This document shows, one piece after another, positions 28,520 through 37,979 of a stretch of 64,000 nt of DNA (positions are counted from its first letter, which is position 1; each line of letters opens with the position of its first letter). The notes beneath the pieces are model-generated. The model was not told where the DNA came from. It saw only the letters and a program-made list of their open reading frames with translations, and ran no database searches. The stretch covers positions 1 through 64,000 of the forward strand of contig MWFE01000017.1 in the NCBI GenBank assembly GCA_002071445.1. Direction: 5' to 3'. The stretch is from Bacteroidetes bacterium ADurb.Bin008 (GTDB lineage Bacteria; Bacteroidota; Bacteroidia; Bacteroidales; Tenuifilaceae). The translations under genes and the position numbers were made by a program.

Positions 28520-29233
28520 ATGACTTCCATTGATAGGATTGAACAGGAATTAAATGAGTTGGGAAATTCCGAGAAGGCAAAAGCAATGGCAAAATTTTTT
28601 CAGGTTTTCCCCGGCGGTTATGGCGAGGGCGATTCATTCATAGGCGTTACGGTACCTAACCAAAGGTTGATTGCCAAAAAATACTATCGTGAAATTTGTT
28701 TAGATGATATAGAAAATCTCTTATCTACCGGAATCCATGAGTACAGGTTGACGGCCCTTTTTATGCTGGTACTTAAATTTGATAAAGCCAAAGATGAAAA
28801 TCAGCGCGAAAGTATAGTGGCTCTATACCTGAAGAATATCAAATGGGTGAACAATTGGGATTTGGTCGATTCCTCTGCCCATTTAATCCTCGGCCCACAT
28901 TTATATACACGGAGTAGGGATATGTTGTACGAAATGGCAAAATCGCCAAATATATGGATTCAGCGAATAGCCATTATAGCAACCCTTCATTTCATCAGAA
29001 AAGGCCAATTTAGCGACACATTGGGGATTGCAGAGTTGTTGCTGCACCACGAACACGATTTGATTCACAAGGCCGTGGGCTGGATGTTACGTGAGGTGGG
29101 CAATAGGGATTACCATACCGAATATGCTTTTTTGAAAAAGCACTACAAGCACATGCCCCGCACCATGTTGCGGTATGCCATTGAGAGGTTTCCCGAACCG
29201 ATTAGACAGGATTTTCTGAAAGGTTCTATCTGA
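28520..29233 (+). CDS. DNA alkylation repair protein (AlkD-like HEAT-repeat)
   Basis: A 237-aa protein of the AlkC/AlkD-type HEAT-repeat fold. The family signature WVNNWDLVDSSA is present, together with GGYGEGDSFIGVTVPNQR near the N-terminus. AlkD excises positively charged alkylated purines by trapping the distorted base-pair without base flipping. The ATG at 28520 is preferred because homologues begin close to this residue; an in-frame ATG at 28439 would add 27 hydrophobic/cysteine-containing residues with no family counterpart. It is divergent from odhA and convergent with the DUF1573 gene. Confidence 0.85.
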   Translation: MTSIDRIEQELNELGNSEKAKAMAKFFQVFPGGYGEGDSFIGVTVPNQRLIAKKYYREICLDDIENLLSTGIHEYRLTALFMLVLKFDKAKDENQRESIVALYLKNIKWVNNWDLVDSSAHLILGPHLYTRSRDMLYEMAKSPNIWIQRIAIIATLHFIRKGQFSDTLGIAELLLHHEHDLIHKAVGWMLREVGNRDYHTEYAFLKKHYKHMPRTMLRYAIERFPEPIRQDFLKGSI

Positions 29234-29257
29234 TGTTTTCCAACTTCCTGACAACGA

Positions 29258-29725
29258 TTAATCCAGCTCTCTGGAATGTCCCAATTTTATCTCTTTCACT
29301 TCTGAAGGCACAACAATTTCCCCGGAAATACCCACTTTCTGGATGTTGCCGTTGGCAGCATTGGAGGTAATCGTTATTGTTCGGCTAATCCTGTGAGGAT
29401 GGGTTCCCTCTCTGAAGTTAACCTTTACCTTACCTTTCCCTTTTGGCGGTATGGGTTCACGCGTCCACTCAACAACCCGTGTACCGCAGCAAGCGGTAAC
29501 CTGATTCAGGATCAGGGGCTTGTCCCCATCATTATGTATGCTGACTTCAACGTTGCCCAAATCTTCGGTAACCTTATTAACCGGTATCTTACCGAGGTTG
29601 ACCTCTGCAGGCTCAATGCGGATGTAGGGATTAGAAGCTTTTAATTCGTCGTCTTTGCCAACTTCTTGTGCTAAAACGTTGAAAGCCATTAAGGATAATA
29701 CGGTAAAAAAAACATAACGCTTCAT
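29258..29725 (-). CDS. Exported DUF1573 protein
   Basis: A 155-aa protein with a signal peptide (~1-19, cleavage after VLAQ). The remainder is one DUF1573 immunoglobulin-like domain: EPAEVNLGKI, VEVSIHNDGDKPLILNQVTACCG, and PPKGKGKVKVNF. This family is abundant in Bacteroidota periplasms, and its function is not established. The adjacent CC pair is a visible peculiarity. Single gene, between the AlkD-like gene (convergent) and lepB (same strand, 119 bp upstream). Confidence 0.85.
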   Translation of the reverse strand: MKRYVFFTVLSLMAFNVLAQEVGKDDELKASNPYIRIEPAEVNLGKIPVNKVTEDLGNVEVSIHNDGDKPLILNQVTACCGTRVVEWTREPIPPKGKGKVKVNFREGTHPHRISRTITITSNAANGNIQKVGISGEIVVPSEVKEIKLGHSRELD

Positions 29726-29844
29726 ATCGGCTATTCTATATTTTAGTGATTACAAAAATAGTTCAAATGTTAAACTCAAAATTCTAAAAAAGGTTAAAAC
29801 ATCTACAGTGCAAGTGGTATAGCTTCAATTATGGAATTAACCCT

Positions 29845-31182
29845 CTATTTAATACCTTTAAATAATCTGTTCCACCGGATATTGCCCGGAAACCGTTTGT
29901 CCTTGTCCAGCGAAAGCCATATGAATGAGGCTTTACCCACCACGTGATCCTCGGGAACAAACCCCCAAAAGCGTGAGTCGGCTGAGTTGTGCCTATTGTC
30001 ACCCATCATGAAGTAGTAGTCCATTTTAAAGGTATAGCTGTCGGCGGGTTTTCCATTGATATAAATGGTGCTATCCTTAACGATTAGCTTATTGCCTTCG
30101 TAATGGCCGATAATCCGCTCGTAAAGCGGAAGGTTTTTCATATTAATTCCAATGGTTGTTCCCTTTTTGGGTACCCACAGAGGGCCAAAATAATCTTCGG
30201 TCCACGGATAGTTGGGCGAGTGGGGGAATATGGCTATGGTCATCATGGTGTGGTTGTTGTTGACATACCTCAAAGCCGAATGAACGTTGTTGAGCTGCCT
30301 GATTTTGTCGTATGCCTTTGTGGTTAAAGGCATTTCATATATACCACTGGCAGGATTAAAATTCCTGTCGGCACGGGCAATCATCAATCCATCCAAAATT
30401 TTTGAATTTATGGCTGTACCGTTGGTCCTTATGGTATAGTTATACTGCATATCCTCTATGGGCTTCTGAGCCTCGCCGTTTATATACACCTGCCCGGCTA
30501 CTACAGTAAGCGTATCGCCCGGGATGGCTACGCATCGTTTAATATAGTTTTCCCGTTTATCCACAGGCCTTACCACAATATCGAACCTTTTCCAAATGTA
30601 ATCTCTACCCAGCTCACGTACAAAGCTGTAGTAACTCCTGTCGGGGTATTGAACCACAACCGTGTCGCCCTCGGGGAAGTTAAACACCACCACATCGTTA
30701 CGCTTTATCTTACCAAATCCTGCAATGCGCTTGTAGGGCAACTTAATCCATTCGACGTAAGATTTCCTGTTCTTTGTCAACGGGAGGGTGTGGTGTGCGA
30801 AAGGGAATGAAATTGGGGTATTGGGCATCTTAGGCCCATAGCTCACCTTGCTGACAAACAGATAATCGCCAACCAGCAATGATTTCTCCATGGACGAAGT
30901 GGGGATGGTGTAAGCCTCGATGAAAAACATGCGAATTAGCGTGGCTGCAATCACGGCAAAAATTAGAGCATCAACCCATTCAACGAGAGCGCTTTTCTTC
31001 TTTTGCCCCCTTTTTTTCCAGGGCGTCCAGTTCACTTTCCGGGTGAGGTGGTAATCAACAAAGAACAGCACCCCAAAAAGTAGCCAGTAATTGCCAATCC
31101 ATATAACCCACAGAATGAATATTGATGTGCTGAATCCGAACAGAAAGTATTTGTTCTTGAGGAATTCTCTTATCCTTTTCAT
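29845..31182 (-). CDS. lepB: Signal peptidase I
   Basis: A 445-aa inner-membrane protein. Hydrophobic segments occur at ~12-44, followed by a basic loop and a third segment (~70-89) leading directly to the catalytic serine S97 (TSSMEKS). The general-base lysine is K215 in YIKRCVAIPGD, and the last conserved box is MMGDNRHNSADSRFWG. The enzyme removes signal peptides from secreted proteins. It is longer than E. coli LepB because of an insertion between the lysine box and the last box, as in many Bacteroidota. It follows dapB by 59 bp on the same strand. Confidence 0.94.
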   Translation of the reverse strand: MKRIREFLKNKYFLFGFSTSIFILWVIWIGNYWLLFGVLFFVDYHLTRKVNWTPWKKRGQKKKSALVEWVDALIFAVIAATLIRMFFIEAYTIPTSSMEKSLLVGDYLFVSKVSYGPKMPNTPISFPFAHHTLPLTKNRKSYVEWIKLPYKRIAGFGKIKRNDVVVFNFPEGDTVVVQYPDRSYYSFVRELGRDYIWKRFDIVVRPVDKRENYIKRCVAIPGDTLTVVAGQVYINGEAQKPIEDMQYNYTIRTNGTAINSKILDGLMIARADRNFNPASGIYEMPLTTKAYDKIRQLNNVHSALRYVNNNHTMMTIAIFPHSPNYPWTEDYFGPLWVPKKGTTIGINMKNLPLYERIIGHYEGNKLIVKDSTIYINGKPADSYTFKMDYYFMMGDNRHNSADSRFWGFVPEDHVVGKASFIWLSLDKDKRFPGNIRWNRLFKGIK

Positions 31183-31241
31183 GTAATGCGTTTGTTAAAG
31201 ATGAAGTTTTAAACGGCGTAAGTTTATCAATTTTTCTTGGA

Positions 31242-31961
31242 TTATTCCAAATTCAAAAAGCTATCCATTGTTAAAAAACCTTTTTTGCCCACGGAGAACT
31301 CGGCAGCAAGAACCGCGCCAAGTGCGAACCCCCTGCGATTTTTAGCGCTATGGGTAAGGATAATCTCGTCCTGTTCGGAATTGAAAGTAACGCTGTGTAC
31401 TCCTGTAACGTTGCCCTCCCTAACTGAACGGATGGGGATTGTATTTTCCTTGCTTTCGGGTAGTAATGTCCATCCCTTCAACGAAGAAATCTCGTTGGCT
31501 ATAATATTTGCCAACGAAATGGCCGTTCCGCTGGGGGCGTCCTTTTTCTGTGCATGGTGGGTTTCTTCGATGGATATTTTATACCCCTTGTACTTATCTA
31601 TGTACCGGGCCAACAGGCGATTGATGCGAAAGAAGAGGTTAACACCCAGGCTGAAATTCGAAGCGTAAAACAGCGATCCATTGCTTTTCTCGGCCAATTC
31701 TATGGCTTCGTTTAGCCTGTCGTGCCAACCGGTTGTCCCGCAAACAACCGATTTTCCTGCAGCAAGGCATACTTTCACATTGTCAAAAGCCGTATGCGGC
31801 GTTGTGAACTCAAATACCACATCGATGGTTTGGAGATTGACCGAATTTAATTCGTGTGCATTGTCCTTATCGACAATCAGGGCAATGTCATGCCCTCTTT
31901 CTCTGGCAATGGTTTCAATCTCATGTCCCAGCTTGCCGTAGCCTACAATGGCAATTCTCAT
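31242..31961 (-). CDS. dapB: 4-hydroxy-tetrahydrodipicolinate reductase
   Basis: A 239-aa protein. The N-terminal GYGKLGHE nucleotide-binding loop and the substrate motif ETHHAQKKDAPSGTA (catalytic histidine pair and lysine) identify DapB. It reduces hydroxy-tetrahydrodipicolinate with NAD(P)H in the lysine/diaminopimelate pathway. It is slightly shorter than E. coli DapB, like other Bacteroidota forms. It starts its own transcript (promoter 31987-32017), probably including lepB. Confidence 0.95.
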   Translation of the reverse strand: MRIAIVGYGKLGHEIETIARERGHDIALIVDKDNAHELNSVNLQTIDVVFEFTTPHTAFDNVKVCLAAGKSVVCGTTGWHDRLNEAIELAEKSNGSLFYASNFSLGVNLFFRINRLLARYIDKYKGYKISIEETHHAQKKDAPSGTAISLANIIANEISSLKGWTLLPESKENTIPIRSVREGNVTGVHSVTFNSEQDEIILTHSAKNRRGFALGAVLAAEFSVGKKGFLTMDSFLNLE

Positions 31962-31986
31962 AACGATACGTTTTTCGCTTTTGGAG

Positions 31987-32017
31987 CAAAGGTAACAAGA
32001 TGACCCAACGTGAACAA
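31987..32017 (-). promoter_or_regulatory. Promoter of dapB-lepB
   Basis: Minus-strand TTG (32015-32017), a 20-nt spacer, then TACCTTTG (31987-31994). It lies just downstream of the rplT terminator, so dapB has an independent start. Confidence 0.55.
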
Positions 32018-32032
32018 TTTTTTAATGGATAT

Positions 32033-32060
32033 AAAAAAAGGGAAGCTCATGCTCCCCTTT
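32033..32060 (-). terminator. Rho-independent terminator of thrS-infC-rpmI-rplT
   Basis: On the minus strand: AAAGGGGAGC, 4-nt loop, GCTTCCCTTT with one G-T pair, then a T-run. It lies 22 nt after the rplT stop. Confidence 0.8.
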
Positions 32061-32081
32061 ATGGTAAAGATATCGTGGTTC

Positions 32082-32426
32082 CTACTTAATGGAATCAACC
32101 ACAGCCTTGAAAGCCTCGGGGTGGTTCATGGCCATATCGGCCAAAACCTTACGGTTGAGGGCAATGCCTTTGGCATTGATTTTTCCCATGAACTCGGAGT
32201 AAGACATGCCGTGAATTCTGGCGGCAGCATTGATTCTCTGAATCCAAAGCGCCCTAAATTCGGCTTTTTTCTTCTTACGGTCGCGGTATGCGTACTGCAA
32301 CCCTTTTTCCAGCGTATTCTTGGCAACCGTGTAAACATTACGACGCGACAGGAAATTTCCCTTTGTTTGCTTGAGGATTTTTTTTCTTCTGGCCCTCGAG
32401 GCAACTGCATTAACTGAACGTGGCAT
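32082..32426 (-). CDS. rplT: 50S ribosomal protein L20
   Basis: A 114-aa basic protein. The [19 protein letters not shown] start and the [26 protein letters not shown] core are L20 signatures. L20 is an early assembly protein on 23S rRNA and in several bacteria represses its own operon. It is the last gene of thrS-infC-rpmI-rplT; a 111-bp gap separates it from rpmI and may hold processing or regulatory structure that I could not resolve. Confidence 0.98.
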   Translation of the reverse strand: MPRSVNAVASRARRKKILKQTKGNFLSRRNVYTVAKNTLEKGLQYAYRDRKKKKAEFRALWIQRINAAARIHGMSYSEFMGKINAKGIALNRKVLADMAMNHPEAFKAVVDSIK

Positions 32427-32537
32427 AGCTAATTTTTCGTTTTTTGAATGGTTAGCGTTTCGGTCTTGCGAACTCTTTTAAGCTAAATCATTCTGGTTAA
32501 ATAATCAAGTAACTTCTACTAAACAAGCAAAAACTCA

Positions 32538-32735
32538 CTACTTAAGCCCCAATAATTGCTTAACGTTATTTGTATCAGCCTTGCTAACCAAACCGGCATG
32601 AGTAAGATTTCTCTTCTGCTTCGTGGTTTTTTTGGTTAAGATGTGGCTTTTAAAAGCATGTTTCCGCTTGATCTTCCCTGATCCGGTGAGCGTAAAACGC
32701 TTCTTTGCTCCGGAATTCGTTTTCATTTTTGGCAT
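32538..32735 (-). CDS. rpmI: 50S ribosomal protein L35
   Basis: A 65-aa basic protein with the L35 opening [31 protein letters not shown] and the family end VKQLLGLK. It is 26 bp downstream of infC and 111 bp upstream of rplT, the order conserved across bacteria. Confidence 0.98.
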   Translation of the reverse strand: MPKMKTNSGAKKRFTLTGSGKIKRKHAFKSHILTKKTTKQKRNLTHAGLVSKADTNNVKQLLGLK

Positions 32736-32761
32736 TCTACGTACTATTTATAGTTAAAGTA

Positions 32762-33319
32762 TCAGTTCTTCTTCTTTGTTGATTTAGGGCTGATGAACAT
32801 AATCATCCTTTTCCCTTCAAGCTTAGGCAGCTGCTCTACCTTACCAACTTCCTCAAGATCCTGTGCAAAACGGAGGAGAAGAATCTCTCCCTTCTCTTTG
32901 AAAAGGATTGTTCTTCCTTTAAAAAACACAAAGGCTTTCACTTTGGCACCATCGGAAAGGAATTTCTCAGCGTGTTTCAACTTGAAATTGTAGTCGTGTT
33001 CATCGGTATTGGGACCAAACCGAATTTCTTTCACTACTACTTTTTGTGCGTGCGAACGGATCTCCTTTTGTTTCTGTTTTTGCTGATAGAGAAACTTTTG
33101 AAAATCGATAATCCTACAAACGGGCGGGTCGGCTTTTTCGGAAATTAAAACCAAATCAAGTTCCATTTCGTCGGCAAGCTTAAGGGCCTCGTGCAAGGTC
33201 ATAACGCCTGCATTATCAACATTGTCTCCAACAACGCGGACTACCTTTGCACGAATTCTTTCGTTTACCTGGTACTTGTTGTCCTGCTCGTTTTTGTTTT
33301 TAAACACGGGTGCTGCTAT
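32762..33319 (-). CDS. infC: Translation initiation factor IF-3 with probable AUA start
   Basis: About 185 aa. The N-domain ([15 protein letters not shown]), the linker ([20 protein letters not shown]) and the C-domain ([26 protein letters not shown]) are complete. The first in-frame standard start is GTG at 33307, but no ribosome binding site is placed for it. An in-frame ATA at 33317-33319 lies 7 nt after a strong AGGAGGG (33327-33333), giving N-terminus [14 protein letters not shown]3 genes in many bacteria use AUU/AUC/AUA so that IF3 represses its own translation. I therefore place the start at 33319. It lies 38 bp after thrS. Confidence 0.9.
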   Translation of the reverse strand: MAAPVFKNKNEQDNKYQVNERIRAKVVRVVGDNVDNAGVMTLHEALKLADEMELDLVLISEKADPPVCRIIDFQKFLYQQKQKQKEIRSHAQKVVVKEIRFGPNTDEHDYNFKLKHAEKFLSDGAKVKAFVFFKGRTILFKEKGEILLLRFAQDLEEVGKVEQLPKLEGKRMIMFISPKSTKKKN

Positions 33320-33326
33320 GTTTAAT

Positions 33327-33333
33327 CCCTCCT
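33327..33333 (-). promoter_or_regulatory. Strong Shine-Dalgarno that decides the infC start
   Basis: Minus-strand AGGAGGG, 7 nt before ATA (33319) and 19 nt before GTG (33307). Strong SD sites are uncommon in this window, so the placement is informative. Confidence 0.65.
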
Positions 33334-33357
33334 ATTTTAGTTAATAAATAAATTGTT

Positions 33358-35292
33358 TTACTCTATTTGTTGTTTAACCTCTTCCTGTACTTTTTCGGCA
33401 AAATCGGCTAATGCAATTTGACCTTTGTCGCCTTCGCCTTGTACCCTCACCGAAACTAAATTGTCGCTTTCCTCTTTTTCTCCTACGATTAGAAGGTAAG
33501 GAATTCGCTTCAACTCATTGTCTCTTATCTTCTTACCTACCTTTTCGTTCCTGTCGTCAATTAGCGTGCGAATATCGTAATTATTTAGAAATTCAACAAC
33601 TTTTTTAGCATAATCGTTAAATTTTTCACTCACGGGCAGTACAACAACCTGATCGGGAGCAAGCCACAGGGGAAATTTTCCACCCGAATGCTCAATGAGT
33701 ACGGCTACAAATCGCTCCATGGAGCCAAAAGGTGCCCTATGGATCATGATTGGCCTATACTTCTTGTCGTCGGCGCCGATATATTCCAGGTCAAACCGTT
33801 CGGGAAGGTTGTAGTCAACCTGAATGGTGCCCAGTTGCCATTTACGCCCAATGGCATCCTTAACCATGAAATCGAGTTTTGGACCGTAAAAAGCAGCCTC
33901 ACCTATAACTGTGGTGGTTTTCATTCCCCTTTCGGTAACGGCTTCAATTATGGCTCGCTCAGCTTTTTCCCAGTTCTCGTCGCTGCCAATGTATTTCTCC
34001 TTATCGTTGGGATCACGTAGCGATACCTGTGCTGTGTACTCGGTAAAACTTAGGGTTTTAAAGATGTAAAGTACAATATCGATAACTTTTACAAATTCCT
34101 CCTTTAGCTGGTCGGGACGACAGAAGATATGTGCATCATCCTGTGTAAATCCACGTACACGCGTTAGCCCATGAAGTTCGCCGCTCTGCTCGTAACGGTA
34201 AACGGTGCCAAATTCAGCCATCCTCACAGGTAAATCCTTATATGAATGGGGCTTCGACTTGTATATCTCACAGTGATGAGGACAGTTCATGGGCTTCAGA
34301 AGGAATTCTTCATCCTCTGCCGGGGTGTGAATGGGTTGGAACGAGTCCTTACCATACTTGGCATAATGCCCGGATGTGACGTAGAGCTCTTTCTGCCCAA
34401 TGTGCGGGGTCATTACCTGTACATAACCATATTTCTTTTGCACTTTCTTAAGGAACTGCTCCAGACGTTCACGAAGCTGGGCTCCCTTTGGCAGCCACAG
34501 GGGTAAACCCTGTCCAACCTTTTGAGAAAAGGTGAACAATTCCAACTCTTTCCCAATTTTCCGATGATCCCTCTTTTTTGCCTCTTCAAGCATGACAAGG
34601 TATTCGTCTAACATAGCCTTTTTGGGAAAGGAGATGCCGTATAGCCTGGTAAGCTGCTTGTTCTTTTCGTTACCCCTCCAGTATGCACCGGCAATGGAAA
34701 GTAGTTTAAAAGCTTTAATATATCCGGTATCGGGTAGGTGAGGACCTCGGCAAAGATCGGTAAAATTGCCCTGTGAGTAAAATGAGATGGTGCCATCTTC
34801 CAGGTCGTTGATGAGTTCAACTTTATATGGATCGCCTTTGGCGGTGTATGTTTTGAGTGCTTCGTCTTTGGACACCTCTCTACGGACAATGCTCTCACGT
34901 GCATTGACAAACTCCGCCATTTTTGCCTCAATGGCAGGAAAATCCGATTCGGATATGGAGTAATCGCCAAAATCTATGTCGTAGTAAAATCCATTTTCAA
35001 TGCTTGGCCCGATTCCAAGTTTTACTCCGGGATAAAGCGCTTCAACGGCTTCGGCCATGAGGTGAGCCGATGAATGCCAAAAGGCATGCTTGGCTTCTTC
35101 TTCATCCCATTTATGGAGAACGATGGAGGCATCGGAGTGAATAGGTCGGGTTAGATCCCAGGTATCACCATTTACCGAAATGGCTAACACCTCCTTAGCC
35201 AAACGCTCCGAAATATTCTTTGCAATATCAAGTCCCGTAACTCCTTTCTCAAATTCACGGATATTGCCATCTGGTAATGTAATCTTTATCAT
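33358..35292 (-). CDS. thrS: Threonyl-tRNA synthetase
   Basis: A 644-aa class II synthetase with all parts: TGS domain (1-60), editing domain (~65-225, with [11 protein letters not shown] and the [10 protein letters not shown] region), catalytic core ([45 protein letters not shown]) and anticodon-binding domain (~545-644). It charges tRNA-Thr and clears mischarged Ser-tRNA-Thr. It is the first gene of the thrS-infC-rpmI-rplT operon. A -7 element lies at 35315-35322. No T-box or thrS operator-like structure was recognised in the short leader. Confidence 0.98.
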   Translation of the reverse strand: MIKITLPDGNIREFEKGVTGLDIAKNISERLAKEVLAISVNGDTWDLTRPIHSDASIVLHKWDEEEAKHAFWHSSAHLMAEAVEALYPGVKLGIGPSIENGFYYDIDFGDYSISESDFPAIEAKMAEFVNARESIVRREVSKDEALKTYTAKGDPYKVELINDLEDGTISFYSQGNFTDLCRGPHLPDTGYIKAFKLLSIAGAYWRGNEKNKQLTRLYGISFPKKAMLDEYLVMLEEAKKRDHRKIGKELELFTFSQKVGQGLPLWLPKGAQLRERLEQFLKKVQKKYGYVQVMTPHIGQKELYVTSGHYAKYGKDSFQPIHTPAEDEEFLLKPMNCPHHCEIYKSKPHSYKDLPVRMAEFGTVYRYEQSGELHGLTRVRGFTQDDAHIFCRPDQLKEEFVKVIDIVLYIFKTLSFTEYTAQVSLRDPNDKEKYIGSDENWEKAERAIIEAVTERGMKTTTVIGEAAFYGPKLDFMVKDAIGRKWQLGTIQVDYNLPERFDLEYIGADDKKYRPIMIHRAPFGSMERFVAVLIEHSGGKFPLWLAPDQVVVLPVSEKFNDYAKKVVEFLNNYDIRTLIDDRNEKVGKKIRDNELKRIPYLLIVGEKEESDNLVSVRVQGEGDKGQIALADFAEKVQEEVKQQIE

Positions 35293-35314
35293 AAAGTGAA
35301 AATTTAAAGCGTCG

Positions 35315-35322
35315 CAAAACTA
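35315..35322 (-). promoter_or_regulatory. Candidate -7 element of the thrS operon
   Basis: Minus-strand TAGTTTTG (TAnnTTTG), 22 nt upstream of the thrS ATG. No -33 TTG at proper spacing. Confidence 0.4.
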
Positions 35323-35498
35323 ATAAATAATTAATAATAACTTCGTTGATTACTACTCTTTTGTAATAACAAATCTTGGGCTTAATGGTTATTAATTTGT
35401 TAAAAAAAACATAATCGCATATTGAATATCGAAATATGGCAACCCGAAAAAAAGTATAGCTTTACCGCTAAAATTTTTCAGTTTAATACCTCAATACA

Positions 35499-36455
35499 AT
35501 GAATAAAATAGCAGTTGTTGCGCTGGGAGGCAATGCACTTCTCCGCGGGAATCAGAAGGGTACAGTGGATGAACAGGAACAGAATACAATGGATACCCTG
35601 GAGAATTTGCTGTTCTTGGTAAAGCAGGGTTACAATCTCATCATTAGCCACGGCAACGGGCCACAGGTTGGCAATATATTAATGCAGAAGGATGCAGGAG
35701 AGCAGCTATATGGTATCCCTCAGATGCCTTTGGATGTATGCGTGGCCGATTCGCAGGGAAGCATTGGATACATGATAGAACGTTCGCTGCGTAACCTGTT
35801 GCACAAACATGGCATAAAAAGGGAAGTTTGCTGTATGGTAACTCCTGTGATAGTTAATAAAGACGATGCCGCTTTTTCTAACCCAACCAAGCGTGTGGGT
35901 AAACTATACAACAAGGAAACTGCCGATGAATTGGCCAAGGCCAAAGGCTGGATTTTCAAAGAAGAGGTAAAGGATACCGGCAGTGGTTGGCGCCGCGTAG
36001 TGCCCTCGCCAATCCCCATAGGCATAGCCAATGAAAGGGTGATCAAACAATTGGTGGAGCAAGGTGTTATCGTTATCGCATCGGGTGGGGGAGGTATCCC
36101 TGTATATATAGACGAGGAGGGCAATATGCGCCCTGCCGAGGCGGTTATTGATAAGGACTTAGCCTCTTCGCTCATGGCGTCACTCATCGGAGCCGATGAA
36201 TTCTACATTCTTACTGACGTTTCCTACGTTTACCTTAACTATAAAAAGCCCAACGAGAAAAAGTTGGAGTTTTTAAATCACGAGGATACTTTGAAGTATC
36301 TTAATGATGGCATGTTTGGCGAAGGGAATATGGCTCCTAAAATCAGGGCTTGCCTCAATTTTATTGAGAATGGCGGAAAAATGAGCGTGATTACCGAGGC
36401 TACCAAGCTGGAGGATAAATCGTACGGTACGAAAATAACCATGGAGTACGATTGA
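35499..36455 (+). CDS. arcC: Carbamate kinase
   Basis: A 318-aa amino-acid-kinase-fold protein. The start MNKIAVVALGGNALL, the ISHGNGPQVGNI loop, IASGGGGIPV and DKDLASSLMA are carbamate kinase signatures. The enzyme interconverts carbamoyl phosphate plus ADP with carbamate plus ATP, usually as the last step of arginine, citrulline or purine fermentation. No arginine deiminase or ornithine/other carbamoyltransferase gene is nearby, so its metabolic context here is open. Single gene, convergent with the DUF819 gene. Confidence 0.94.
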   Translation: MNKIAVVALGGNALLRGNQKGTVDEQEQNTMDTLENLLFLVKQGYNLIISHGNGPQVGNILMQKDAGEQLYGIPQMPLDVCVADSQGSIGYMIERSLRNLLHKHGIKREVCCMVTPVIVNKDDAAFSNPTKRVGKLYNKETADELAKAKGWIFKEEVKDTGSGWRRVVPSPIPIGIANERVIKQLVEQGVIVIASGGGGIPVYIDEEGNMRPAEAVIDKDLASSLMASLIGADEFYILTDVSYVYLNYKKPNEKKLEFLNHEDTLKYLNDGMFGEGNMAPKIRACLNFIENGGKMSVITEATKLEDKSYGTKITMEYD

Positions 36456-36569
36456 TGAAATCTTTACCGGGCAAATTCCTTATGATTTAGATTTATCTGC
36501 CTAATGCTGTACTGATACGCTCTCCCCAGACTGCTATTGGGCTGTACGGACTTTCGAAATATCCATAAT

Positions 36570-37829
36570 TTAAAGCAACACTTTCAGAGCCTCGGCAACT
36601 AAAAACCCCAAATAGTTGCCTATGGCATAGCCGAATAGCCCTATGGTTATCCCCGAAACTATAATATGCCTGTTTCCTAAAGCGCCCGCAACTACGGGCA
36701 CAAATGGAGGGGAGCATATAAACGCCACCGAGGTGATCATGGTGGTGTCGGCATCAACCTTAAATAGTTTGGACAGCAGTACGTGAAGCAACAGCGATCC
36801 GAATACCGCCATGGTAATGTAGGCGAAAAGTCCCGGAGCAAGCCCCGAGAAATTACGAATATCTGCCATAGACGATACCACGAGGCTGAAAATTAGAATC
36901 AGGTACATTCCGGATTCAAAGGTTTTGTCAATACGGTTTAGCGAAGGGATTAGCGATACCAAAATACCCAGAGTGGTAATGGTTAGGATAACAACAACCA
37001 TCATCAAACGGCCGGGAACAAGCATGCTTAATATTCCAGCAATGGCAAAGATGGCTAAGGTTACGCCATACGCCTTGAGCAAAGGGAAAAACTTATCTCT
37101 TTTAAGGATTCCCCAGAATGGATCTTGACCATCAGAATTTTTAGCATCCATCTTATCCAATGCAACAGGGAATTTTGGCAAAAACCAACGAATGATTTTT
37201 TGACCAAAGGTCATTAGGAATGCCAGATAAAAAATGCCAACGACAAGGTCGTATGTGTGCGTCAGAATATATGTGTCAGCATCTACATTTAACATCATTT
37301 TAAGTGCTGCAAGATTGGGTGTACCACCGGTGTAAACCCCTACCAGCATACCTGCCACTTTCCACAAGTCTTTAGACCCTTTGGTATAGAAAATCAGGTA
37401 TCCCAGTACTATCACCACCACAACAGCAATAAGTCCTAAAAAGAGCGAAGCCAAAGTTTTCCCTGCCAGCTGTTTCCATTGCCTCACATTGGAAGAGAAT
37501 AAAAGTAACGGTATTGCCAAGAGAATGGTGGCACTCATCAGCACGTCCCGCAGCTTGTATATTTTAAAGGCCAGAACATTGGCGGATGTTATAAGTCCTG
37601 CTGAATATAACCCCTCAATATCCTGAGGGGTGGCTTGTGGGTTATTGATCAGGTATTCGTTCAGCTCTTTGCCAAATTCCGGCAATAGGCCGATGTTCCC
37701 AAGTAGTAGCCCTGCCAGATAGGCTACAATCACTGCACCCAATTTATTCACAAAAGGAAATCGATGGCATAGATGCAGAATGAGCAAGGGGAAGAATAGG
37801 TAAAACAGAACGAGCAGAGCGATTGTCAT
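36570..37829 (-). CDS. DUF819 family integral membrane protein
   Basis: A 419-aa protein with about eleven hydrophobic segments, beginning IALLVLFYLFFPLLILHLC. The GVYTGGTPNLAALKMML motif and its length match the DUF819/YjcL family of uncharacterised transporter-like proteins. Substrate unknown. It lies next to carbamate kinase but on the opposite strand, so no operon relation. The 150-bp upstream stretch (37830-37979) shows nothing distinct. Confidence 0.82.
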   Translation of the reverse strand: MTIALLVLFYLFFPLLILHLCHRFPFVNKLGAVIVAYLAGLLLGNIGLLPEFGKELNEYLINNPQATPQDIEGLYSAGLITSANVLAFKIYKLRDVLMSATILLAIPLLLFSSNVRQWKQLAGKTLASLFLGLIAVVVVIVLGYLIFYTKGSKDLWKVAGMLVGVYTGGTPNLAALKMMLNVDADTYILTHTYDLVVGIFYLAFLMTFGQKIIRWFLPKFPVALDKMDAKNSDGQDPFWGILKRDKFFPLLKAYGVTLAIFAIAGILSMLVPGRLMMVVVILTITTLGILVSLIPSLNRIDKTFESGMYLILIFSLVVSSMADIRNFSGLAPGLFAYITMAVFGSLLLHVLLSKLFKVDADTTMITSVAFICSPPFVPVVAGALGNRHIIVSGITIGLFGYAIGNYLGFLVAEALKVLL

Positions 37830-37979
37830 GTCGGTTAATTTTGGTTTATAGCATAGCTAAAGTAGTAATAAAGGAGTTTTATTAGCTAAATGCGAAGTTT
37901 TTTTTCGTTCCGGTTTTGTTTCAAGAATTACGGTTTAGGGATGTAGGAATCTCATAGATGCCTTGTCCCCAGCCCTTTT

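Noticed and set aside
33305-33307. GTG as start codon of infC
   Set aside because: No ribosome site at proper distance; the strong SD fits the ATA 12 nt upstream. Kept as the alternative.
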